Positions 30,108 through 38,532 of a stretch of 64,000 nt of DNA are shown one piece after another. The notes beneath the pieces are model-generated. The model was not told the origin of the DNA, made no database searches, and saw only the letters and a program-made list of their open reading frames with translations. The position numbers and the translations under genes were made by a program. How positions within the stretch are numbered: the stretch's first letter is position 1; each line of letters begins with the position of its first letter. Source of the DNA: Anticarsia gemmatalis (taxonomy: Eukaryota; Arthropoda; Insecta; Lepidoptera; Erebidae); NCBI RefSeq assembly GCF_050436995.1, contig NC_134775.1, forward strand, positions 3,759,124 to 3,823,123. Direction: 5' to 3'.

Positions 30108-31553
30108 ATGGAAATTTCAGAAAAAAGTAATTTAAAAGTGTTGAAATCAAGCAAAGGTGGAATTAAGTTAGAAATGGATGGATTCATTTACGAAAAAAAT
30201 AAAGTGCAAGGTGATAAATACTATTGGTTGTGTGAAATGAGACGGAATAAAAAATATAATTGTAACGTTAGAATAATCACCGAATGCAACACAGAAAATA
30301 ATATGCATAAACTGATAAGCAAAAAAATACTTGATCATAATCATGACCCTGACGTTATCAAGTCAAAGGTCGCTGTCATTGTAAATTTGATTAAAGAAGA
30401 ATCTATTAATAACGTTACGAAAAAGCCAAGTCAAGTAATAAACGATTGCTTAGCGACAACGTCAGAAGTTATTTCAGCACATTTACCAACAATAACAAAT
30501 TTAAAGCAAATAATATACAGGAGTAAGAAAAAAGGAAAACAGCCAATTACTGAACCTGAAGCAATAGATTTTCAACTCGACATGAATAAGTTACATTGTG
30601 AATATTTGGAGAATGATTTGATTATAAAAGATAAATTAAACAATGGACGTCGGATAATTATGTACACAACAAAAAAACTATTACACTATTTAAGCCGATC
30701 GAAATATTGGCTTGCAGATGGTACATTCAAAATTGTTCCACAAATATTCCATCAACTTTATGTGATACATGGATCTGTATACAATAATGCAACATTTCCA
30801 ATGGTACTTGCACTCATGACAAATAAGGATAAAGCTAGCTATGATACATTTATTGAAATGTTAATGGAATGTTGTGCATCTGCTGATATAGTCCTATCAC
30901 CACGTTATATAATAATGGACTTCGAGCAAGCACCCCAAATTACATTTAAAAATTATTTTGATAACGTGAAAATCAAAGGATGCAATTTCCATTTAGGGCA
31001 AATTATATATCGGAAAATACAGAAAAGTGGCTTCCAAAAACTATACGGCAATGATGCTAAATTTGCCATGGAAATGAAATGTTTATTTGCTCTTTCTTAT
31101 TTGTCACCTAGTGATATACCAATGTATTTTGATGAATGGCGCAAAAATATATCCCCTGAAGCGGAAATTGTTGCACAATGGTTCAGCGATAATTATATCT
31201 GGGGAACAAGTACTTGCGCACCAAAATACCAGCCCAGCCACTGGAGTACACAAGATTTATTTGATCAGGATATCCCAAGGACACAAAATAATGCCGAATC
31301 TTGGCATCACAGGATAAATAGAATAGTGAGCGCAAATCATGTGGGATTCTTTAATATATCTAATCATTTAATCAAGAAAATAAAGTACTCAACCATAGAA
31401 ATAGATAAACTAGGTACAGGCGCCCCAGCACCAGCAAAAAGAAAAAAAGTGTTGGATAAAAAGTGTCGAATAGAAAATATATTAATTAATCAGTCAGACT
31501 ACACTAAAATTGGATTTTTGAAGGCAATAGGAGCTAATTTAAGATTAGTTTAA
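30108..31553 (+). CDS. MULE transposase with FLYWCH-type N-terminus
   Basis: 481 residues, uninterrupted. An FLYWCH-like zinc-finger segment is at ~20-85 (KYYWLCEMRRNKKYNCNVRI, with the later DHNHDP His pair). The MULE catalytic domain has YWLADGTFKIVPQIFHQLYV (~201-220, first Asp), YIIMDFEQA (~267, second Asp) with KGCNFHLGQIIYRKI, and a late acidic block TQNNAESWHHRINR (~395). Length and order fit insect Mutator-like transposases. The ATG at 30108 follows TTTTAAAA; AATAAA lies 20 bases after the stop. It would cut and paste elements carrying the GGCATA arms. Intactness suggests recent activity or few mutations since insertion. Confidence 0.85.
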   Translation: MEISEKSNLKVLKSSKGGIKLEMDGFIYEKNKVQGDKYYWLCEMRRNKKYNCNVRIITECNTENNMHKLISKKILDHNHDPDVIKSKVAVIVNLIKEESINNVTKKPSQVINDCLATTSEVISAHLPTITNLKQIIYRSKKKGKQPITEPEAIDFQLDMNKLHCEYLENDLIIKDKLNNGRRIIMYTTKKLLHYLSRSKYWLADGTFKIVPQIFHQLYVIHGSVYNNATFPMVLALMTNKDKASYDTFIEMLMECCASADIVLSPRYIIMDFEQAPQITFKNYFDNVKIKGCNFHLGQIIYRKIQKSGFQKLYGNDAKFAMEMKCLFALSYLSPSDIPMYFDEWRKNISPEAEIVAQWFSDNYIWGTSTCAPKYQPSHWSTQDLFDQDIPRTQNNAESWHHRINRIVSANHVGFFNISNHLIKKIKYSTIEIDKLGTGAPAPAKRKKVLDKKCRIENILINQSDYTKIGFLKAIGANLRLV

Positions 31554-31572
31554 TGTCAATGTATTGTCACTC

Positions 31573-31578
31573 AATAAA
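31573..31578 (+). terminator. Poly(A) signal of the MULE transposase
   Basis: AATAAA 20 bases after the stop codon. Confidence 0.6.
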
Positions 31579-31619
31579 ACAGTTAATTATGAACATATAA
31601 GGTTTTTATTTCCCTATAA

Positions 31620-32012
31620 GAAGCATGCAAACAAGTGGTTATCATGCATGCAGCACACAATGACATGCAGCATGAAATAGATATGCAGCACGCATGCAGC
31701 ATGCAAAAGGCATGCAGCATGCATGCTGCATGCAAGCAAGCATGAAGCATGCATGCAAGCATGCAGCATGCAGCATGCAAGCAAGCATGCAGCATGCAAG
31801 CAAGCATGCAGCATGCAAGCAAGCATGCAGCATGCAAGCAAGCATGCAGCATGCAAGCAAGCATGCAGCATGCAAGCAAGCATGCAGCATGCAAGCAAGC
31901 ATGCAGCATGCAAGCAAGCATGCAGCATGCAAGCAAGCATGCAGCATGCAAGCAAACATGCAGCATGCAATCAAGCATGTAGCATGCAAGCAATCATGCA
32001 GCATGCAACAAA
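31620..32012 (+). repeat. 19-bp minisatellite rich in GCATGC
   Basis: About 14 regular copies of GCATGCAGCATGCAAGCAA (best at 31777-31960) with degenerate edges. GCATGC is its own inverse complement. Because the unit lacks in-phase stops, several frames on both strands stay open for 77-183 codons; these are artefacts of the repeat. Confidence 0.9.
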
Positions 32013-32019
32013 GATGCAG

Positions 32020-32240
32020 CAGGCAGGGTTTCTGTCACGGCTCCGGCGATGCGGGTCTCCGGCGGCCCCACGCGTGCTAATCGTCGCAGACGGCTTTCGC
32101 TCACCACCGCAGCTTCGGCTTGTTGGCCGGCTTCGCCGGCCAGCCTCAGCCGCGGCGGCTCGCTCGCAGCCGCCTGCTCCTCAGCCCGCGGGCCGCCTCG
32201 CCCCTGCGCGCCTACGCGATTTTAAATTACACTCTAGGGG
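32020..32240. other. GC-rich block of unknown origin
   Basis: Contrasts sharply with the AT-rich MULE arms. It contains GGCTTCGCCGGCCAGCC and CCGCGGGCCGCC. I do not recognise a gene; it may be a captured repeat fragment. Confidence 0.4.
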
Positions 32241-32664
32241 TAGGGCCAACAAGACTACGTGGAGTCGGTTTTGAAGCGATTTGTTTCTGTCACTAAGTTT
32301 TGTAGCACAACATAATCACAACTCAACATATACCCAATAAAATTATTCCACATGAAATTCTGTCACATTCATAGTATGCCAAGTAAAATTATACCAAATA
32401 ATCGGAGCTCTACATAAACGTTATACTAAACGAAATTATACGTAATAGTCACTTTGCCAAAGGTAATTATGCCAAATAAAATTCTACTATCTTAAAAATA
32501 TGCCATCGTAAATTCAAACATATAAACATTCGGCCAAACAATAATTATATGAAACATTTATTATGCCTAAACAATATTCGTATAAAGAAAATTATGCCAA
32601 GTATATTATGCCGAATAAATTTCGGAGCATCAAGATTCTGCCAGATAGAGGGAGCCCACACATG

Positions 32665-33262
32665 ATATTATAATGTAACGGGTCTTATACGCGATTGAAA
32701 ATTTAAAGGTTAGGATACCTTATTTGCTGCCCCACGTTTCGATCGCATTACAACGACCGTGGTCACGAGCTGACTGATGTGGCTTCTAAGCGTCGTCTCC
32801 TTGCGGCCCGAGTTTCGACGCCTACCCTCACTTGGTTTTTACTGAGTGTACATTGTTCGGAATTGTCGGTACTTCGACACACAACACTAACGACGTCTTT
32901 ACACTGGCGCGTTACGTCATGCCGGCGACGGCTGCACTTGCTGATGACAGGATTCCACGTAGATGATAAACGGTATCCATCTTCACGGTTGAAATTAGTA
33001 TGTCGTCGTAGTGCGTAGTAGTGCGCCGTAACGTCGTTAGTGTTGTGTGTCGAAGTACCGACAATTCCGAACAATGTACACTCAGTAAAAACCAAGTGAG
33101 GGTAGGTGTCGAAACTCGGGCCGCAAGGAGACGACGCTTAGCAGCCACATCAGTCAGCTCGTGACCACGGTCGTTGTAATGCGATCGAAACGTGGGGCAG
33201 CAAATAAGGTATCCTAACCTTTAAATTTTCGATCGCGTATAAGACCTGTTACATTATAATAT
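32665..33262. mobile_element. 0.6-kb foldback element (232-bp arms)
   Basis: Arms 32665-32896 and 33031-33262 are inverted copies with only about four mismatches seen, separated by ~134 bp. Ends read ATATTATAATGTAAC. A transcript across it would form a long hairpin, a natural source of siRNA. Open frames on both strands here are the same sequence read twice and are not genes. Confidence 0.85.
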
Positions 33263-33530
33263 TATTTTGCATCACCGTCTGAAAGAAATTAGTCAAAAAG
33301 AAAACCTTTTGTGCATTCAACATTATCAGTAAAACAAAGAAGAAACAATTTCTAACAAAATTCTCAAGACGGGAAAAGCTCTACAGTGTACCAGCTCGAG
33401 TTGCTTTTCATTCATAACATAAACTCCGCCCCTATACCCGCAATTCCCGATCGAAGACTCCAACACGAGAACTGTGCCTAGACACACAATGACACTATTC
33501 ACCCGAATGGAATGTATCCAACGCTTCACA

Positions 33531-33572
33531 CCTCTTGTTATCCTAGTACCAAAAGATTTAAACCACGTGCCG
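33531..33572 (+). repeat. 0.6-kb array core, copy 17
   Basis: Plus strand: CCT CTT GTT ATC CTA GTA CCA AAA GAT TTA AAC CAC GTG. Shorter between the Leu pair and CTA GTA than other copies. Confidence 0.6.
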
Positions 33573-34241
33573 CCCCTGCAACTTTCTCACGCCCCTAATA
33601 AACTGGGGGTTGGGTTTAAAACCGTTTTAACGGTACCATTGTTCGGTTTTGTTCGACAAAAAATGGATAATAACTGACAATTTGTGCGGTTTTGTGCAAT
33701 GAATGGGACCTTTTTGAACATAGTTTTTAATAGAATAAGTTGGAGATGGATTGGGGTCAATGCCTTAGGAAGTAAGGGGCCCACGGGCACGACTATGTAT
33801 GATTGATTTTTTACATTAGGAAAGAAAATCCAAGGTACTCGAGCCTCTGTGTAAAAGCTGTGTTGCAGAAAAGTAATAATTAAACAAAACTTCCTTTAAA
33901 ATAAATAAAGCTTCGATACTGAAAAAGTCTCATTGCCAAAAATAATTAAGAAAATTAATTAGCAGCCATATTAGACAAAAAACTTTCAAGCGCTTGCAAC
34001 CTCAATACTATTACACACACTCTAATAAGAGACATTGGAAAACTTTATTACTGTGTGGGAAACCCCAACCCCTGTGCCTGGTATCTTCCATCTCTTTTTA
34101 TCACGTAGTGTGCAGTAGGATTTTACTCGTGCGAGAGTAGCACTCGCTAGGAAATTTTCAAAAACCCCATGTGGTTACACAGTTGTATGTATATGTGCGT
34201 GGTGCATACAGTGATACCTGTGTGCATCTCAGTTGTACGAG
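33573..34241. other. Array spacer, no gene seen
   Basis: It contains the short direct repeat GGTTTTGT(T/G)CGAC/GGTTTTGTGC near 33650-33700; otherwise unremarkable. Confidence 0.45.
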
Positions 34242-34310
34242 AGCTCCTGGTCGCTCCTGGTATCCTAGTAACATTTGCCCTTTACTACGTGACGTCACCG
34301 GTTCATTTCA
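34242..34310 (+). repeat. 0.6-kb array core, copy 18
   Basis: Plus strand: GAG CTC CTG GTC GCT CCT GGT ATC CTA GTA ACA, then TAC TAC GTG ACG TCA CCG. The shared frame is open for 63 codons (34169-34360). It is the last copy I find; none is seen in the right half. Confidence 0.75.
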
Positions 34311-34723
34311 TGGTGCATAAACTCGGTATATCCAGATTTTTGAAACAGGTATTTTTTTAATTTCATAAAATAAAATGGTTAAACAATATTAAATTAGTAA
34401 TTTTATATAGCATCCCATTGTTAATTTTATGTAAAATTCTCCAGACAGAGTGAGTCGTACATCATATGAGGGAGACAGCTATAATTCTTTCTTTTTAATC
34501 TATGCGTCACATGAATTGGGCAAGAGGTGAGATGTCAATATTAAGTCAAGAATGAGGATGAAGGAGAATATTATTGCAGCTACTAAAAAATAAAATGTTG
34601 GAATTAAGTAATAATTATGTCCATTTTTTTTTAATTACACGACACTGCTATTTTTAAATCAGCTTAAGTCTTGAACAGTATGTTCTACTTCGAAAGTACA
34701 CAGTTACGTGGCAGATTACATAA
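34311..34723. other. AT-rich interval, no gene seen
   Basis: No coding, RNA or terminal-repeat signal found. Confidence 0.5.
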
Positions 34724-34870
34724 TCTATACTAATATTATAAAGCTGAAGAGTTTGTTTGTTTGTTTGATTGTTTGTTTGAACGCGCTAATCTCAGGAACT
34801 ACTGTTCCGATTTGAAAAATTCTTTCAGTGTTAGATAGCCCATTTATCGAGAAAGGCTATAGGCTATATA
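34724..34870 (+). mobile_element. Lep1 Helitron, 5' fragment
   Basis: Starts at TCTATACTAATATTATAAAG after A (34723) and runs through the TTTG repeats to GGCTATATA, where a second Lep1 5' end begins. Confidence 0.8.
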
Positions 34871-35102
34871 TCTATACTAATATTATAAAGCTGAAGAGTT
34901 TGTTTGTTTGTTTGATTGTTTGTTTGAACGCGCTAATCTCAGGAACTACTGTTCCGATTTGAAAAATTATTTCAGTGTTAGATAGCCCATTTATCGAGAA
35001 AGGCTATAGGCTATATATCATCACGCTACGACCAATAGGAGCAGAGTACGAGTAAAAAATGTTACAAAAACGGGGAAAATTTTGACGCGTTCTCTCTTAT
35101 GT
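34871..35102 (+). mobile_element. Lep1 Helitron, 3'-truncated, abutting the previous copy
   Basis: A second 5' end at 34871 in the same direction. The two copies differ at very few bases over 147 bp. The 3' hairpin and CTAG are missing; LTR sequence follows at 35103. Confidence 0.8.
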
Positions 35103-35405
35103 TGTGTAACTCACAAACTGGGCCACCCTAAACAAGTCGCATAAATAGCAACAAGGGGGCAACAGGGACGTGAGCGGCTGAAGGACGGAGAGGCCTCGCT
35201 GGACGTTAAACTCAGATCACTTGCTCCCTGAGGGTCCAGCATCACTGTGTGGTGGATATAGTATTGTACACTTAGCTATAATTATGTCTATATTCTATTA
35301 ACTAAAAGTATGACTGTACAACAATATATAAATGTGTACTCTTATTATAATAAATCAGTATTTACTCAACAGCCGTGTCGTTATCATTTCAACGCCATCC
35401 TCACA
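35103..35405 (+). mobile_element. Single LTR of a gypsy-like retrotransposon
   Basis: Begins TGTGTAACTCAC and ends ACGCCATCCTCACA, followed at once by a primer-binding site. ATATAAATG near 35326 and AATAAATC near 35349 may be its TATA and poly(A) signals. No second LTR, gag or pol is found, so the element is cut off. Confidence 0.7.
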
Positions 35406-35420
35406 TGGCGACCGTGACAG
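35406..35420 (+). other. Primer-binding site (TGGCGACCGTGACAG)
   Basis: Lies directly after the LTR and starts with TGG, as for a tRNA CCA end; the sequence resembles the tRNA-Arg-type site of some Ty3/gypsy elements. Confidence 0.65.
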
Positions 35421-35562
35421 CGAGTTTTGTTTAAAATCCATTACCATATACGTAAACCGTTCCGAGTCACAATGCATCTAAAGTACATCAGTTTCGTTTC
35501 TGACTTAGCGAATCTAACGTTGGCCGTGTTTTTATGTTATAATTCTTCATTAACTCTACAAG

Positions 35563-35751
35563 ATGGGATATAACCAAAGCAAAGAGGAAGTCATACTCGC
35601 ACAAACCGCTTCTGGAGGCAACAACAATGCAGGAATCGAGCAGATGAAAATCCACGCAAGTACAACAAATATAATTTTGACTATAATTCTTTGCCTGATG
35701 TCTCTGGGCTTCTTATACCTAAAATCAAAATCAAATCATTTATTCATTTAG
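35563..35751 (+). CDS. Small acylation-signal/membrane ORF of a gypsy-like element
   Basis: 62 residues, 142 bp after the PBS. MGYNQSKE fits the N-myristoylation consensus (Gly2, Ser6, basic follow-up). A hydrophobic helix follows (TTNIILTIILCLMSLGFLYL, ~34-53), ending in basic residues. That would give a membrane-anchored peptide at the position where a gag leader is expected. The last residues (~KSKSNHLFI) come from an abutting LINE tail, so the natural C-terminus is lost. I recognise the arrangement in lepidopteran gypsy-like elements only vaguely, and assign no function. Confidence 0.5.
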   Translation: MGYNQSKEEVILAQTASGGNNNAGIEQMKIHASTTNIILTIILCLMSLGFLYLKSKSNHLFI

Positions 35752-36260
35752 GTCAAATATTGACACTTATGATAGTCGTTACAATTACTGAATCTACCAC
35801 TAGCTCGGAAAGGGGGTAGAGCCTTATGCCAAAAACAAAATTTAGGGACTTTCGCAACAAATAGCGATAGACACAATTATAACACTAGAAACAGACACAA
35901 ATTAGTAGGTCCCCATCATCGTTTACACAAGGTGCACAATTCGTTTGTAGGTCTCGGCATTCTTTTCATTGTTATCGGCAGGCGCCATAGTCCCTATAGA
36001 TCCCCTGGTATCCAGTTCAAAAACACCCCATCCCAATAGCCCAAGTAGATTTTTCCCATTAGTTTTTCCATAGTTCGACACAGTCCGGTGATTGTCCTTG
36101 GGTACATTTTATAGTGTAAACAGGGATAATCACCGGATTGTGACACCACACATTATTGAAAGATTGAAGCCGTCTAAAATGGGCCTCTACGTGTTGGCTT
36201 CGGCCCCACGCACGCCTTCCAAATGTCCGGGACTCTGTAGTCCCGAGATATAAAAGAGAC
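35720..36260 (-). mobile_element. LINE 3' UTR fragment (5'-truncated)
   Basis: On the minus strand the sequence ends GACCTAAATGAATAAATGAT followed by TTTGATTTTGATTTT, a common 3' end of insect LINEs. The ~500 bp before it has no ORF (GGGACTACAGAGTCCCGG, CAATCACCGGACTGTG), so only UTR is present. Confidence 0.55.
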
Positions 36261-36376
36261 GTACATAATAATAATAATAATAATAATAATAATTAATATT
36301 TATTTCAGACCATGTCCATAAAAAATACAATTACATTGAGAAGTAATAGAAAACTTAACCTAGGACATTACAAAAA

Positions 36377-37128
36377 CTATCTTATTAACACACGCATGAA
36401 TGCTTTCATTACATCTGAATCATATTTTTCAGCAATGACCTTCAAGATGCTATTGGTGCTGTCCCGCACTCTTTTCAATAAAGAGGCAACCCATTTACAT
36501 AAAATGGCATGAAAGCCATCGATTCTCGCTTCAGCAAACATGCTGGAAGCACTACAGAAGCGGGGCAGACCCAACAGCATCCTGAATCCATTGTTGTATT
36601 GGACTCTCAAAGCATGACCCATAGACTGCTCGTGTAGAAAGTTTGGCAGTAAGCTTTGAATAGTGTTATTTTCGCTTCATTACTACACCGAGCAAATCTA
36701 CGAGCCAGCATATTACTCCTTACTGCCATTGCTCTGCGTTCCCTTTCAATGTCTACCTGGTCGTCAAGACTCCTAGTAACATAATGTCCAAGATATTTAA
36801 ACTGTTGAACTTCTTTCAGGTTAATTCCATTTAATTTTATCGGTGGTACTTGAAGTGGACATTTACCAGGAGCCTTGAAGACCATGTACACACTTTTGGA
36901 GCAGTTATATAACAGACCATGACAAAGAGCAAAATTTTCACATATTCCTAACAGCCCTCTAATTGCTCCAACAGTTGGACCCAGCAGCACCATGTCATCT
37001 GCGTAGCTAAAGTTATTCATACATACATCATTAATCCAGCATCCTAACTTGGTGCTGCTGAGTTCAACTATGAGCTCATTCACGTACAGGTTGAATAGCT
37101 TAGGAGAACTTAATCCGCGTTGCCTCAC
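36377..37128 (-). pseudogene. LINE-E reverse transcriptase, C-terminal half
   Basis: Two overlapping frames (36607-37128, 36377-36622) encode RQRGLSSPKLFNLYVNELIV, then FSYADDMVLLGPTV with both catalytic Asp, FKYLGHYVTRSLDDQVDIER, and the thumb ending VQYNNGFRMLLGLPRFCSAS. A stop precedes RQRGLSS (GNEE-stop) and a frameshift lies near 36610, so it is inactive. The 3' tail of AAT units follows at 36264-36293. Confidence 0.75.
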
Positions 37129-37140
37129 TCCTCATTCCAA

Positions 37141-37840
37141 CCTTTCCATTCATTAGAGAGACTGTTAGCCCACTTTACAGTGTTAACTTAATTCGCATAC
37201 CAGTAATGAAAGAGATTTTGAACCTGCATATGCACACCTGTCCGCTTAAGCTTTTACCACAGCACATCATAAGAGACAAGGTCAAATGCCTTTGAGAGAT
37301 CAAGAAAGCATGCATACACAGGCGTATTCCTCTTAGTATAGTACTGCACAGTGTGCTTGAGACTCAGTATCGCAGTTTCGGTAGAAAGTCCGGCTCTGAA
37401 ACCAAATTGAGCGTCATGTAAGACAAGGTGTTTTCCTAACTCCGGATCAAGCACACTGTCCAGCACCTTAGCTATTACAGTAGCCAGAGATATAGGCCGG
37501 TAGTTATTTATTTGTGACAAATCACCGGTTTTATTTTTGACTATTGGAACCACAATAGTGCGCATGAGATCAGGTGGAAGATATGAGTGACCGAAACACA
37601 AGTTAAAAAGCAAAGAAAGTACACGAGCCAGATGTAACCCTGCATACTTCAAGTGTTCAATACTGAGTCCATCGTGGCCAGGTGATTTACCTCTCGACAT
37701 GCAACTTATAATACGGCGTACTTGTTTTGCCGTCACAAGAAAAGCAACACCACCATCAACACCGACAGACTCAGCATCACTTTGCAATCCAGATGGACCC
37801 AAGGAAATGAAATGAAATGAAAATAATTTTATTGTTGGCA
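37141..37840 (-). pseudogene. LINE-E reverse transcriptase, N-terminal half
   Basis: GKSPGHDGLSIEHLKYAGLH, NYRPISLATVIAKVLDSV, AQFGFRAGLSTETAI and CFLDLSKAFDLVSYDVLW (first catalytic Asp). A stop after VLW is followed by readable RT sequence to 37141, then another stop. Residues encoded above ~37805 (MPTIKLFSFHFIS) belong to the 3' tail of LINE-F, not to LINE-E. Confidence 0.75.
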
Positions 37841-38532
37841 ATAAACAAATACATACAATAAAAAAAAGAGAACAGTATGTGCACGTATTGCCAACAATGA
37901 GGCCCTCATTCAGCTATATGCTGCAATACCACGAAGATATTGCAGCGCTAGTTTTCAATGAGAGCCTCATTTTGAGCGATACTGTTACTTATCTGGTTAC
38001 TACAGCAAGTATTAGGTCTTACTTAATATTAATAATAATTAATAATTGAACAATGATAATGATAATTAATAATAATGAACAATGATAATTAAAACAAAAA
38101 TACCGATTGTGTATGTGCGTGTAAGGTGTGTGAATGTATACATGAATAGTCATAACTGTTTAACTGGTGTATCAGGGGTTTACTTGTGCGCCCGCGCCGC
38201 GTCCCCCGCGCCCCCCGCCGTCTCGCTCGACAGCCACAGGCTGTACCACAAGTTAGATTCAGGAGCGTGCGGCGCACGAGACCGGCCGGCCGTCATCACG
38301 CGAATCGTTAATCAATGCGGCGACACCGCTACCGCGCAATCAAAACAATTATAAGAATTCATGCGCTGTGTATTAGTGTTAAAAAATAGTGGTATAAAAG
38401 TGTAAGTGATGGAAACAACAATGCAATGGACACGACAATCGCTACGCTGCCACAGCTGGGAGTCCCTAATGATTGTGCTTTTCGATAAGAAACATAATGG
38501 TATGTATGTATATACAAATGAATGATCTTGTA
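37826..38532 (-). other. 3' UTR of LINE-F
   Basis: Non-coding. It contains an internal inverted repeat (GAGGCTCTCATTGAAAAC/GAGGGCCTCATTG, 37900-37980), AAT-rich runs near 38020-38090 and a GC-rich patch near 38190-38300. ORFs in it are not supported. Confidence 0.6.

Larger units (their letters stand above)
29570..32650 (+). mobile_element. Mutator-like element (MULE) with intact transposase
   Basis: A single transposase ORF lies between two ~400-bp AT-rich arms full of a TTTGGCATA motif (inverse TATGCCAAA): on the left (e.g. 29632, 29787, 29870) and many times on the right (32376-32625). Inverted subterminal arrays of this kind are typical of MULEs. The exact ends and target duplication are unresolved, so the borders are approximate. 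A 19-bp minisatellite and a GC-rich block lie between the gene and the right arm. Confidence 0.65.

Noticed and set aside
31583..32274. Six overlapping ORFs of 77-183 codons on both strands
   Set aside because: All arise from the 19-bp repeat, which lacks stops in several frames; peptides are simple repeats.
32763..33148. ORFs in the foldback arms, nearly identical on opposite strands
   Set aside because: They are the same inverted sequence read twice; no family features.
381..34310. Core repeat as termini of one transposon family
   Set aside because: Cores are not at consistent distances with duplications, occur in tandem in the same direction, and the tandem units continue through them.
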